From NCBI GenBank assembly GCA_020446815.1, contig JAGRDY010000013.1:1-39094 (forward strand): DNA of 39,094 nt, in the 5' to 3' direction. Position numbers and translations under genes: made by a program. This stretch comes from Paracoccaceae bacterium. Its GTDB lineage: Bacteria > Pseudomonadota > Alphaproteobacteria > Rhodobacterales > Rhodobacteraceae. Of the stretch, positions 9,038 through 16,906 are shown piece after piece (the first letter of the stretch is position 1; each line of letters opens with the position of its first letter). The notes beneath the pieces are model-generated. The model was not told the origin of the DNA and ran no database searches. It saw only the letters and a program-made list of their open reading frames with translations.

Positions 9038-9610
9038 TCAGATCAGTTTGACCTGGGTGCCAACCCGCGCCAATCCGAACAACACCGCGATCTGCTCGTT
9101 ATAGAGACCAATGCATCCGTTCGACGAACGGCGCCCGATCTTCCTTGTATCGTTGGTTCCATGAATACGGTAATACTGCCAAGAAAGATAGAGCGCGTGC
9201 GTGCCCAAGGGATTATCTGGTCCAGGCCCGACGAAATCCGGCCATTCAGGGTTGCGCTTTTTCATCTCCGGCGTCGGGGACCAGCTTGGTCCCTCGACCT
9301 TGCGCACGACCTCGGTGTAGCCGAGCCGCGTCAAGTCTTCAGACAGCGGCACGCTTGTCGGAAACACTTTGTGATTACTTTCATCCTCGGACCAGTATTG
9401 CAGTACCCGCGCGGTCGTGTCGGCGATGATCGCGCCGCCTTTTAGGTTGTCAAAATGATCGCGCCAATCGACCAGCCGAAAAGCTGACGCATTGCGGCGG
9501 GTTGCGCCCGCCGCTCCGAGTTGTTGTGCGATCGCTGGCGCTGCGACCGATGCGGCGCCCGCAGCTACGACCCCCGAAAGGAAACTGCGGCGGTTTGTCG
9601 TGGTGCTCAT
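9038..9610 (-). CDS. Tat-exported L,D-transpeptidase (YkuD domain)
   Basis: 190 residues. The start at MSTTTNRRSFLSG gives a clear twin-arginine signal with an AIA cleavage region near residue 27; the longer open frame adds 37 non-homologous residues and is rejected. The YkuD catalytic motif is complete: His150 in YYRIHGTND and Cys166 in RRSSNGCIGLYN. These enzymes make 3-3 cross-links in peptidoglycan or attach proteins to it, in the periplasm. Tat export is notable, as many YkuD enzymes use Sec. It heads a - strand operon (this gene, small membrane protein, cytochrome c', diheme cytochrome) and has a CueR-like palindrome 44 nt upstream. Confidence 0.9.
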   Translation of the reverse strand: MSTTTNRRSFLSGVVAAGAASVAAPAIAQQLGAAGATRRNASAFRLVDWRDHFDNLKGGAIIADTTARVLQYWSEDESNHKVFPTSVPLSEDLTRLGYTEVVRKVEGPSWSPTPEMKKRNPEWPDFVGPGPDNPLGTHALYLSWQYYRIHGTNDTRKIGRRSSNGCIGLYNEQIAVLFGLARVGTQVKLI

Positions 9611-9653
9611 CGTTGCCTCGTGATCTTTTCTTGTTGTGCGATCTGCTGCCGCA

Positions 9654-9673
9654 TTCCAGCGCTGGAAGCGCAA
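9654..9673 (-). promoter_or_regulatory. CueR/HmrR-like operator upstream of the L,D-transpeptidase operon (weak)
   Basis: Perfect 14-base palindrome TTCCAGCGCTGGAA at 9654-9667, with a -35-like TTGCGC at 9668-9673 read on the - strand. The half-sites equal those of the copper promoters elsewhere in the window, but the -35 departs from TTGACC and the -10 is poor. The spacing between half-sites is 6 rather than the 7 of the classic CueR site. Confidence 0.45.
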
Positions 9674-9820
9674 CGCCGGTGTCTTGACTTTTTCGTGATC
9701 AGAACTTCGCCATGCACACAATCAGGCCTCGGTTCAAGGTCTTTTCGGGAACAGATTCATTGCTGGAAGCAGCGGCCTGGCCATTGCGCGGTTTTGTCCT
9801 GCGCACCATGAGTTGCATAT

Positions 9821-10264
9821 TCAAGACGAGAGCCACTCCTGCCACGCCGACAGGATGACCAGATAGCGCAGGGCTTTGCCGACGGAGACCAACAGCAGAA
9901 ACCGCCAGAACCCGACCCTGAGCAGCCCGGCGACAAGCGTCAGCGGATCTCCGATGACGGGCACCCAGGATAGCAGCAGCGACCAGGCGCCGTAGCGCCC
10001 GAACCAGAGCCGGGTTCTTGCGGTGGTATCGGGTGCTACCGGAAACCAGGCACGGTCGCCGTAGTGGGAAAAGAACCGCCCGAGCAGCCAGTTGACCACT
10101 GCCCCGGCAACATTGCCGAACGAGGCGGCGGCGAGCAGGAATGCGGGCTGGCCCTGTCCGACGGCGAGCAAGCCTACCAGCACCGCCTCGGAGGAACCGG
10201 GCAGGAGCGTGGCCGACAGGAAGGCCGAAACCATCAGGAACCCGTAGGCGTATAGGTCCGGCAC
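9821..10264 (-). CDS. YqaA-family (DedA/SNARE-associated-like) inner-membrane protein
   Basis: 147 residues when started at the GTG at 10264, which has an AAGGGGGG ribosome-binding site; the longer frame to 10381 runs into the oxidase gene and adds 39 unrelated residues. Four to five hydrophobic helices and the motif FLSATLLPGSSEAVLVGLL, followed by NWLLGRFF, WVPVIGDPLTLVAGLLR and KALRYLVI, match the YqaA family. This is a small relative of the DedA proteins implicated in lipid transport and membrane homeostasis. It follows the multicopper oxidase by 56 nt. YqaA proteins recur in metal-resistance loci, but no activity is assigned. Confidence 0.85.
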   Translation of the reverse strand: MPDLYAYGFLMVSAFLSATLLPGSSEAVLVGLLAVGQGQPAFLLAAASFGNVAGAVVNWLLGRFFSHYGDRAWFPVAPDTTARTRLWFGRYGAWSLLLSWVPVIGDPLTLVAGLLRVGFWRFLLLVSVGKALRYLVILSAWQEWLSS

Positions 10265-10286
10265 CGGCCCCCCTTGCAGCGCAGAG

Positions 10287-10312
10287 CCGGGGGCGGGCAT
10301 CCCCGCCCCCGG
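10287..10312 (-). terminator. Strong GC hairpin between multicopper oxidase and yqaA
   Basis: Perfect 11-base stem, CCGGGGGCGGG (10287-10297) with CCCGCCCCCGG (10302-10312), around a CATC loop. There is no T-run after it on either strand. It could be a partial terminator or a 3'-end stabiliser of the oxidase mRNA that lowers expression of the downstream gene. Confidence 0.45.
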
Positions 10313-10320
10313 GCAATCGA

Positions 10321-11814
10321 TCAGGCCGATACGGCGAACTCGGTCATCATACCGGTCGAGAGGTGCGGCATGTGGTGGCAATGCAGCATCCAGCGCGCCG
10401 CCTCGCCGGCGTCGAGCGCCACCGTGACCATTGCCATCGGCGGAACATAGACCGTGTCGCGCACCGCGCCGTCGATCGCGCGGCCGTTGACATTGACCAC
10501 CTGGAAGACATGCCCGTGCAGATGCATCGGGTGGCCCATCATCGACATGTTGTGAAAGGTCAACTCCACTCGTTCGCCGCTTTTCGCGGTGATCGGCTTG
10601 TGTTTCGCCCAGGTCTGGCCGTCGATCGTCCAGAGATAGGGCTGCATCGATCCGCCGAGCATGATCATGTGCGACCGGTCCACGGGTCGCCGCGCCAAGG
10701 GTTCGGCCGCGGTCGCCCTGGCGCCCTTGAGCAGCACCTCCTGCGCAAGGTCGGTATCGAAGGCGCGGGTTTCCTCGTCGCCCGTTTCGGCAATCTTCTG
10801 CACCCCCGCGCCCCTGGTCGCAAGGATGATCCCCGTCCGCTCCCGCGCGCCCTCGCGCAGAGCGAGGATCGGAAACGCGCCGTCGCCCGGCAGGTCGATC
10901 TCCAGGTCAAGGCGCTGAGCCATCGCCATCCCAAAGCGGGAGCCGCCGACCGGTTCGACAGGATGACCGTCGACCGCGACCAGCCGCGCCGGGACCGCGC
11001 CCGAGTCGATCCAGAACGAGGTCGCCGCAGCCGCGTTGATGACGCGCAGCCGGACGCGCCCGCCGCGCTCGACCGCGATCACCTCGGGATCGGCGAGTGT
11101 GCGGTCGTTGGCCAGATAGGCGTCGAAGTTGAAGTCGTTCAGGTCCATCGCCATTCCGCCCATGTCCATGCCAGCCATGCCGCCCGACATGTTCATTCCC
11201 GACATGCCGCCCGACATGTCCATGCCGGTCATCGCGGTATCGCCCGCCGTTGCCGCCATGTCATGGTCCGCCATGCCGCCGGTGATCTCGGCCAGAACCT
11301 CCTCGGCCGGACGGAACGAGAAATCATGCAGGAACATCACGATTTCCTGCCGATCCTCCGCCACTTCTTCAGGTCTGCGCACGATCAGCGGGGCGGCCAG
11401 CAGGCCCATCTCTTGCACGGGAACGTGGCTGTGCATCCAGTGGGTTCCCGCTTCGGGCGCAAAGTCGAAGCTGCGCACCTCGCCGCGCTTCAGGAGCGGC
11501 ATCGGCAAGTCCGGCACCCCGTCCTGTTCGTTCGGGGGAATCTGCCCGTGCCAGTGGATGATAGTCTCGACATCGAGGTCGTTGGTCAGATCGACGCGGA
11601 AACGCTGGCCGGGATCGAGGATGAGGCCTTGCATGCCGTCACCGTTGACGAGGCCGTAGACCGTTGCGGCGCGGCCGCCGATATCGATCACGCGGGTTGT
11701 CGCGGCAAGCGTAAGCGGCGCGCTCTGGCCAAGAGCGACTCGCGGCAGCGCGGTGGAGGCGGTCAGGGCCGCGGAGGCGGCGATAAAACCGCGACGGGTA
11801 AAGATGTCAGTCAT
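10321..11814 (-). CDS. Multicopper oxidase with Met-rich loop (CopA/CueO-like)
   Basis: 497 residues from MTDIFTRRGF, a twin-arginine signal preceded by GGAG; the longer frame is unsupported. All four copper-ligand motifs are present: HWHG (87-90), HWMHSH (125-130), HPMHLHGH (428-435) and HCHHMPHLSTGM (478-489), giving the type 1 and trinuclear type 2/3 sites. Residues 181-223 form a Met/Gly/Asp-rich segment (MTGMDMSGGM, MSGMNMSGGM) like the Cu(I)-binding loops of CopA/PcoA and CueO. The predicted role is oxidation of Cu(I) to less permeant Cu(II) in the periplasm, reducing O2 to water. It lies 68 nt downstream of a small exported protein and, with CueR and CopA, on one strand. It is shorter than plasmid PcoA (~600) and closer to CueO-type size. 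Confidence 0.93.
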   Translation of the reverse strand: MTDIFTRRGFIAASAALTASTALPRVALGQSAPLTLAATTRVIDIGGRAATVYGLVNGDGMQGLILDPGQRFRVDLTNDLDVETIIHWHGQIPPNEQDGVPDLPMPLLKRGEVRSFDFAPEAGTHWMHSHVPVQEMGLLAAPLIVRRPEEVAEDRQEIVMFLHDFSFRPAEEVLAEITGGMADHDMAATAGDTAMTGMDMSGGMSGMNMSGGMAGMDMGGMAMDLNDFNFDAYLANDRTLADPEVIAVERGGRVRLRVINAAAATSFWIDSGAVPARLVAVDGHPVEPVGGSRFGMAMAQRLDLEIDLPGDGAFPILALREGARERTGIILATRGAGVQKIAETGDEETRAFDTDLAQEVLLKGARATAAEPLARRPVDRSHMIMLGGSMQPYLWTIDGQTWAKHKPITAKSGERVELTFHNMSMMGHPMHLHGHVFQVVNVNGRAIDGAVRDTVYVPPMAMVTVALDAGEAARWMLHCHHMPHLSTGMMTEFAVSA

Positions 11815-11882
11815 GTGGTGCTCCGTCTGGTCCGTCGGACCGGGTGAGAAAGGCAATGGGCGACCGCATCGGCCGCGCCGTT

Positions 11883-12251
11883 TCAGGCAACCAGGAGCAG
11901 GTTGGGCGGCCTGAATGCAGGGGCAGGATCGGTCGTGGGCCAAGCACTGATGGGCCCTTCAAACCAGATAACGACGGCCGCGTGGTGGAGTGGCGCGACC
12001 ATGACCAGCTCCTGGGACCGGTTCGTCCCGGTGCAGGCCTGCGCGCAGATGGTGGGCACCGCCGGGTCGTGGGTCGCCCCGCCGACGGCCATGCGGTCAT
12101 GCGCGGTTCCGGCGTGGATCATGTGCATCTCCGCGCCGCCGAGGCCGCCGGCCATGCCGGGATGCGGCAGCGCCAAGGCCAGCACTGCCGCCATCGTCAG
12201 AAACAGGCGGAACAGGTTGAGAGCAGCACTTGAGGAAGCAACGATCACCAT
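11883..12251 (-). CDS. Small exported His/Met-rich protein of the copper locus (unknown)
   Basis: 122 residues. A signal peptide or TM (LFRLFLTMAAVLALALP) is followed by a His/Met-containing region (AEMHMIHAGTAHDRM), a Cys pair (ICAQACTG) and a C-terminus APAFRPPNLLLVA. An AGAGGG-type ribosome-binding site precedes the ATG. No domain was recognised. It resembles, in plan only, the small proteins that precede multicopper oxidases in copper operons (such as CopL-like or DUF2946-like proteins), which may bind copper or act as regulatory leaders. It lies between cueR (107 nt gap) and the oxidase (68 nt gap). Confidence 0.65.
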   Translation of the reverse strand: MVIVASSSAALNLFRLFLTMAAVLALALPHPGMAGGLGGAEMHMIHAGTAHDRMAVGGATHDPAVPTICAQACTGTNRSQELVMVAPLHHAAVVIWFEGPISAWPTTDPAPAFRPPNLLLVA

Positions 12252-12358
12252 ACCTGACCCTCTATGGCCATGCGACGTTCATCACAACTCAAATTCATGC
12301 GAAGGTTATGGCTGAGCGTCGCAGCGTCCACGCCGTGAAAGACTTGTTCCCGTAGCGA

Positions 12359-12793
12359 CTAGTGCGCATTCCGGGCGGTCCGGTGCTTCTCGACAGGCCT
12401 TTCGCCCTCTTCTGCAGCCAGATCCGCGAGGATCGGGCAATCGGGCCGGTGATCGCCGGCGCATGCTTCTACAAGGTGGGAAAGCGTTTCGCGCATAGCC
12501 GCCAGTTCCGCCAGTTTCTCGTCAATCCGGTCGAGATGCCCGAGCGCAATCTGCCGGACATCGGCGCTGGCGCGGTCGCGATCCTCGTAAAGCTTCAAGA
12601 GGTTCCGGCAGTCGTCAATGGTGAAGCCGAGCGACCGCGCCCGCCCGAGAAAGGCGAGCTTGTGGAGATCGCTTTCCCTGAAGGCCCGGTAGCCGTTGCT
12701 GCTGCGCAGCGGCTCGACCAGGCCGATATCCTCGTAATACCGGATGGTCTTTGCCGGCAGTCCGGACAGTCGTGAAACGTCTCCGATGTTCAT
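12359..12793 (-). CDS. cueR: Cu(I)-responsive MerR-family activator CueR/HmrR
   Basis: 144 residues. The N-terminal winged helix is typical of MerR (MNIGDVSRLSGLPAKTIRYYEDIGL...SNGYRAF), followed by the long dimerisation helix (about 80-110). The C-terminal metal loop has Cys111 and Cys119 (CAGDHRPDCPIL), the two-cysteine arrangement that binds Cu(I), Ag(I) and Au(I); the RASADV segment carries the Ser usual for monovalent-ion sensors. It binds the dyad between an overlong -35/-10 spacer and activates transcription. The gene starts 14 nt after copA and would be co-expressed with it, giving autoregulation through the copA promoter. In alphaproteobacteria the same protein is often called HmrR. 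Confidence 0.95.
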   Translation of the reverse strand: MNIGDVSRLSGLPAKTIRYYEDIGLVEPLRSSNGYRAFRESDLHKLAFLGRARSLGFTIDDCRNLLKLYEDRDRASADVRQIALGHLDRIDEKLAELAAMRETLSHLVEACAGDHRPDCPILADLAAEEGERPVEKHRTARNAH

Positions 12794-12807
12794 GTCTATC
12801 TCCCTTC

Positions 12808-15315
12808 CTATTGCGCTGCGGCGACAGCCAATACAGGTTCTTCCGCCGCCACTCGGGGTGCCTCCCGCATTGCCGGCGCGATACGGCGAAGGCGGAGCGC
12901 GTTTGTCAGCACGAAGACCGATGACAATGCCATTGCCCCTGCGGCGAGGATCGGCGACAGCATGAGTCCGAAGGCCGGGTAGAGCGCGCCTGCCGCCACC
13001 GGGATGAGCGCGGTGTTGTAGCCGAACGCCCAGAACAGGTTTTCGTGGATGTTGCGCATCGTGCGGCGCGACACCTCGAACGCGTTGACGACGCCGGCGA
13101 GATCGCCGGACATCAGCACGACATCCGCGGATTCGATGGCCACGTCAGTGCCGGTGCCGATGGCGATGCCGACATCGGCATGGGCGAGCGCGGGCGCATC
13201 ATTGATCCCGTCGCCGACGAAGGCCAGCTTCCCCTCGGCGCGCAACTCGCTCAGCGCCGCGACCTTGCCATCGGGCAGCACCCCGGCGACGATGGTGTCG
13301 ATGCCGATCGCGCGGCCGATGGCGTCTGCGGTCGCGCGCTTGTCGCCGGTGATCATCGCGACCTTGAGGCCTTGTGCGTGCAGCGCCGCGATGGCTGCCC
13401 CGGTCGTGGACTTCACCGGATCCGCCACTGCGATCACGGCGGCGAGCTGTCCGTCGATGGCGGCGAAGAGCGCCGTCTTGCCCTCGCTGGCGAGCCTGGT
13501 CTCGTCCTTGGTCAACACAGAGATGTCTACCCCCTCGCGCACCATCAGCCGGTCGGCACCGACCGCGACGATGCGCCCCCCCACCGTTCCCTGGACGCCG
13601 TGGCCGGTGACCGATCTGAAATCCGCCACCGCCGGCACGGGCATGCCGGCAGCGCGGGCGGCGCGCAGGATGGCCTCGCCCACCGGATGCTCCGACGCCT
13701 GTTCGACGGCGGCAATCAGCGGCAGGATATCGCCCCGCGAAAAACCCGGCGCCGGGATCAGGTCGGTCAGTTCCGGGCGGCCGAGCGTCAGCGTGCCGGT
13801 CTTGTCGAAGGCGACGACCCTGACCGACGACAGTTCCTGAAGCGCGTCGCCCTTGCGGAAAAGAACGCCGAGCTCCGCCGCGCGGCCAGTGCCGACCATG
13901 ATCGAGGTGGGCGTGGCCAGCCCCATCGCGCAGGGGCAGGCGATGATGAGAACCGAGACCCCCGCGACCAGCGCGAGCGAAAGCGCCGGGATCGGCCCGA
14001 GAAGAAGCCAGGCAAGAACCGTCAGCGCCGCCGTCGCCAGAACAGCCGGAACGAACCAGAGCGTGATCCGGTCCACCAGGCCCTGGATGGGCAGCTTGGC
14101 GCCCTGCGCCTCCTCGACCATGCGGATGATCTGCGCGAGCGTCGTCTCTGCCCCAACCCGCGTGACACGGAAGCGGAAGCTGCCCGCGCCGTTCACCGTG
14201 CCGCCGGTCACCGCCGCGCCCCGGCTCTTCGCGACGGGAACCGGCTCTCCGGTGATCATGCTTTCGTCGACATGGCTGTTTCCGTCGATCACCTCGCCGT
14301 CCACCGCGATGCGCTCGCCCGGCCGCACGATCAGCACGTCACCCGCCACGATATCGTCGATGGGCAGTTCCACCGCCGCACCACTGCGTTCCACCCTTGC
14401 GGTGCGGACCTGAAGGCCCAGGAGCTTCTGGATCGCCGCCCCTGTCCGCCCCTTGGCCCGCGCCTCGAGATAGCGGCCAAGGAGGATCAGCACGACGATC
14501 ACCGCTGCCGCCTCGAAATAGACGGCGCGCACACCCTCGGGCAGCAGGGCCGGCGCGAAGGTGGCGATGACCGAATAGGCATAGGCGGCGGCCGTGCCGA
14601 GCGCGACGAGGCTGTTCATGTCCGGCGCACCCTTGAGGAGCGCCGGAAATCCCTTTGCGTAGAAGCCGCGCCCGGGTCCGAACAGCACGACCGAAGTCAG
14701 GACGAACTGGATGACCCAGCTCGTCTGATGGCCGATCGTTCGGCCGATCAGGTCGTGGAAGCCGGGGATCAGGTGGCCGCCCATCTCCAAAAGGAAGACC
14801 GGCAGGGCGAGCGCGGCGGCAACGGCTGTGCGGCGGGCGTAGCTCTGCGCCTCGGCCTGCTTGCGGTCGCTTCGATCCTCGGCTTTCGCCGCATCGGCGA
14901 TCTTGGCGGGATAGCCCGCGTCACGCGCCGCCGCGAGCAGGTCGGTCATCGTGACCGCACCTTCGAGATAGGTCACCGTCGCGGTTTCGGCAGCGAGATT
15001 GACGTTGACGTCAAGAACGCCCGGCACTGCCGCAATCGCCCGGTCCACTCGCGCCACACAGGACGCGCAGGACATCGATTCCACGTTGAGGGTCACCTTG
15101 TTCGTCCGTGCCGGATAGCCTGCGGCCGCCAGCGCCTCGGAAACCTCCGTGATCCGCACCGAGGGGTCGAGCGACAGTCTCGCGGTTTCGCTCGCCAGGT
15201 TGACCGAGATGTCCGCAAGGCCGGGAACCCCCCGAAGCGCACGGTTCACACGCCCGACGCAGGAGGCGCAGGTCATGCCCTCGATGGAGAGATTGAGCGA
15301 TCCTGGCTCGGGCAT
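12808..15315 (-). CDS. copA: Cu+-exporting P1B-type ATPase CopA with two HMA domains
   Basis: 835 residues from the ATG at 15315. Two N-terminal heavy-metal-associated domains carry MTCASC (Cys16/19) and MSCASC (Cys83/86). Eight hydrophobic segments follow, with the translocation motif CPC at 460-462, the actuator motif ITGEP, the phosphorylation motif DKTGTLT (Asp504), the SEHPVGEA His-Pro motif and [16 protein letters not shown]. It pumps Cu(I) from cytosol to periplasm using ATP. The open frame extends far upstream, but the CueR-type promoter puts transcription start near 15337, so ATGs at 15336 and 15330 would be nearly leaderless; the ATG at 15315 has GGAG seven bases upstream. It heads copA-cueR and probably the genes beyond. 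Confidence 0.96.
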   Translation of the reverse strand: MPEPGSLNLSIEGMTCASCVGRVNRALRGVPGLADISVNLASETARLSLDPSVRITEVSEALAAAGYPARTNKVTLNVESMSCASCVARVDRAIAAVPGVLDVNVNLAAETATVTYLEGAVTMTDLLAAARDAGYPAKIADAAKAEDRSDRKQAEAQSYARRTAVAAALALPVFLLEMGGHLIPGFHDLIGRTIGHQTSWVIQFVLTSVVLFGPGRGFYAKGFPALLKGAPDMNSLVALGTAAAYAYSVIATFAPALLPEGVRAVYFEAAAVIVVLILLGRYLEARAKGRTGAAIQKLLGLQVRTARVERSGAAVELPIDDIVAGDVLIVRPGERIAVDGEVIDGNSHVDESMITGEPVPVAKSRGAAVTGGTVNGAGSFRFRVTRVGAETTLAQIIRMVEEAQGAKLPIQGLVDRITLWFVPAVLATAALTVLAWLLLGPIPALSLALVAGVSVLIIACPCAMGLATPTSIMVGTGRAAELGVLFRKGDALQELSSVRVVAFDKTGTLTLGRPELTDLIPAPGFSRGDILPLIAAVEQASEHPVGEAILRAARAAGMPVPAVADFRSVTGHGVQGTVGGRIVAVGADRLMVREGVDISVLTKDETRLASEGKTALFAAIDGQLAAVIAVADPVKSTTGAAIAALHAQGLKVAMITGDKRATADAIGRAIGIDTIVAGVLPDGKVAALSELRAEGKLAFVGDGINDAPALAHADVGIAIGTGTDVAIESADVVLMSGDLAGVVNAFEVSRRTMRNIHENLFWAFGYNTALIPVAAGALYPAFGLMLSPILAAGAMALSSVFVLTNALRLRRIAPAMREAPRVAAEEPVLAVAAAQ

Positions 15316-15343
15316 AGGGCGACTCCGCATCAACATCGACTTG

Positions 15344-15374
15344 CAAGTAATGGTTCCACCCACTGGAAGGTCAA
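15344..15374 (-). promoter_or_regulatory. CueR-type promoter/operator of copA
   Basis: On the - strand, -35 TTGACC (15374-15369), then TTCC-N7-GGAA (15368-15354) and a -10-like TACTTG at 15349-15344. The 19-base spacer is the overlong spacing that MerR-family activators require. The dyad form matches the known CueR site of copA promoters. Confidence 0.82.
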
Positions 15375-15410
15375 GCATCAACGCAGATCTTTTTTGGCAA
15401 AGATGAACTC

Positions 15411-15441
15411 TTGACCTTCCCACGCTGGAACACGCGAAGAC
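15411..15441 (+). promoter_or_regulatory. CueR-type promoter/operator of copZ
   Basis: On the + strand, -35 TTGACC (15411-15416) is followed by TTCC-N6-GGAA (15417-15430). The -10 is weak (GAAGAC at 15436 with a 19-base spacer). It is divergent from the copA promoter 37 nt away and sits 50 nt before copZ. Confidence 0.7.
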
Positions 15442-15465
15442 GTTAAGCGTGAGAAGGAGATTCCC

Positions 15466-15672
15466 ATGACCAGATTCGATGTACCAGAAATGAGCTGCGG
15501 ACACTGCACCGCGGCGATCCGCAAGGCCGTCACCACCCTTGATCCTTCGGCCAGCGTGGACTGTGACCTGAATGTGCGGGTCGTCTCGGTTGAGAGCACG
15601 CTCGGCGATGAAGCGATTGTCCTGGCGATGAAGGAGGCGGGCTATGATGCGACAACCGTCATCGCCGCATAG
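15466..15672 (+). CDS. copZ: Copper chaperone CopZ (HMA domain)
   Basis: 68 residues, a single heavy-metal-associated ferredoxin-like domain. The metal motif is MSCGHC (Cys11/Cys14), and the C-terminal half ([24 protein letters not shown]) fits the fold. It carries Cu(I) in the cytosol to the HMA domains or membrane site of CopA. An AAGGAG ribosome-binding site precedes the ATG. It is divergent from copA, each with its own CueR-type promoter, and convergent with the DsbA-like gene 32 nt beyond; no clear terminator was seen there. Confidence 0.95.
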   Translation: MTRFDVPEMSCGHCTAAIRKAVTTLDPSASVDCDLNVRVVSVESTLGDEAIVLAMKEAGYDATTVIAA

Positions 15673-15704
15673 ACAACAGCCAGCCACACGAGCGGCGCGC
15701 GGAA

Positions 15705-16427
15705 CTAGTCTCGCGCCTTCGCGACGTATTCTTCCAGTTGTGACCGATCCACGAAACCGGGGATGAGACCATCGCCAATCACGAAGGATGGCGTGCCCTG
15801 AAAGCCGAGCCCTCGGGTGAGTCGCATCGACGTCGCGATATGCTCCTCGATCTCGGGCGCGGTCATATCCTGCCGGAGCCGGTCCATGTCGAGCCCGAGC
15901 TCGGCGGCGACGCGGAGAACCGATTTCTCCTCCGCCCGGCCTTGTAACCGCATCATCGCCGCGTGGAACTCCGGGTATTTCCCCTGTTTGCGGGACGCAA
16001 GTGCCGCGCGCGCGGCGAAGACCGAGCCTTCGCCGAGGATCGGCCATTCGCGATAGACCAGCCGGATGTTCCGATCCTTGGCAATCAGCGCATCGACCTC
16101 GGGTGCGGCGCGGCGGCAGTAGGGGCAGTTGTAGTCGAAGAACTCCACCACTGTCACGTCGCCCTCGGGGTTGCCGAGCACCGGTGCATTCGGGTCTCGT
16201 TCGATCACGTCCCGCTCGGCCGCAAGGAAGTCTGAGGCGTTCGTGGCCTCGGCGGCAGCCTGACGTTTCTGGAGCGTCGAGAGCGCCTCCATTACGATGT
16301 CCGGGTTCTCGCGAATAGCCTCGTAAACCAGTTCCTTGACGCGCCCTTCGTCCAACGCATCAGCTTCTGCGACCATGGGCACGGCCAATGCTATCGCCAC
16401 CAACAAAAGCGTCGTCACTGTTTTCAT
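15705..16427 (-). CDS. DsbA-family periplasmic thiol-disulfide protein (ScsC-like)
   Basis: 240 residues with a signal peptide ([17 protein letters not shown]). An N-terminal helical extension of about 60 residues ([25 protein letters not shown]) precedes the thioredoxin fold, which carries CPYC at 101-104 and a cis-Pro loop GTPSFVIG. The extension resembles the oligomerisation stalk of ScsC/BcfH-type isomerases and Com1-like proteins. It probably oxidises or isomerises disulfides in the periplasm, possibly in the cytochromes and oxidases encoded beside it. Its start overlaps the stop of the upstream cytochrome c gene by 4 nt, so it is the last gene of a four-gene operon. Confidence 0.9.
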   Translation of the reverse strand: MKTVTTLLLVAIALAVPMVAEADALDEGRVKELVYEAIRENPDIVMEALSTLQKRQAAAEATNASDFLAAERDVIERDPNAPVLGNPEGDVTVVEFFDYNCPYCRRAAPEVDALIAKDRNIRLVYREWPILGEGSVFAARAALASRKQGKYPEFHAAMMRLQGRAEEKSVLRVAAELGLDMDRLRQDMTAPEIEEHIATSMRLTRGLGFQGTPSFVIGDGLIPGFVDRSQLEEYVAKARD

Positions 16428-16906
16428 TGTGTCGTTTCTCCCTGCAAGCGTTCCACCTCGCTTCGGGCAGACTGAACGTCACGCTGCCGCGCCGGCCATG
16501 AGGATTTGATATAGGCGAGGATATCGCGGATCTGCTGATCGCCCAGTTTATCGCCGAACCCCGGCATCCCGCTATTCAGCTCAATGCCCTGCCGGGCGAG
16601 CGCGGCTTTGCCGCCGAGCTTCGTGTAGTCGAAAAGCACGTCGTCGCCGTGATGCCAGGTATGGCCGGTCTCGTCATGCGGCGGCGCGGGCAGGCTGCCG
16701 TCGTCGTTCTGCGTTTGCCAGTCGGGCTGGCCTTGCAGATTGGCGCCGTGGCAGGAGGCACAGTTTTCGACGTAAAGCTCTGCTCCGGTTGCGATGTCGG
16801 CCTCGGCCGCGGCGGAGGTCGCAGGATCGGGGCGCGACGTCGCCCACCAGGCCAGTGCCAGCGCAGCCGGCAGGACAGCCGCCGCGATGGCCGGATACCG
16901 GCTCAT
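16424..16906 (-). CDS. Membrane-anchored class I cytochrome c
   Basis: 160 residues from MSRYPAIAAAVLP, whose ATG overlaps the stop of the multicopper oxidase as ATGA; the frame upstream of this lies inside the oxidase gene. One N-terminal TM (about 5-22) anchors a periplasmic domain with heme motif CASCH at 49-53. The axial Met is probably in NSGMPGFGD, followed by the C-terminal helix RDILAYIKSSWP. A Gln/Pro-rich insert (GQPDWQTQNDDGSLPAPPHDETGHTWHH) follows the heme. It is translationally coupled to the oxidase and is therefore a plausible electron partner for it; this is inference. Confidence 0.9.
   Translation of the reverse strand: MSRYPAIAAAVLPAALALAWWATSRPDPATSAAAEADIATGAELYVENCASCHGANLQGQPDWQTQNDDGSLPAPPHDETGHTWHHGDDVLFDYTKLGGKAALARQGIELNSGMPGFGDKLGDQQIRDILAYIKSSWPARQRDVQSARSEVERLQGETTQ

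Noticed and set aside
8586-9733. A 13-base sequence ATCAGGCCTCGGT occurring at 8586 and 9721
   Set aside because: In 39 kb, about ten 13-base matches are expected by chance, and no repeat structure surrounds these copies.
10141-11847. 568-codon open frame on the + strand opposite the multicopper oxidase
   Set aside because: Same antisense artefact; the translation is Arg/His-rich without domains.
12252-12358. Possible CueR site between cueR and the small exported protein gene
   Set aside because: Only a fragment (AACCTTCG) resembles a half-site; no GGAA partner at the right spacing was found, so these genes are more likely served from the copA promoter or an unrelated one.
13045-15414. 789-codon open frame on the + strand opposite copA
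   Set aside because: It is a mirror of the copA codon pattern in GC-rich DNA, with Arg/Gly/His-rich low-complexity translation and no recognisable domain; copA on the other strand has every family motif.
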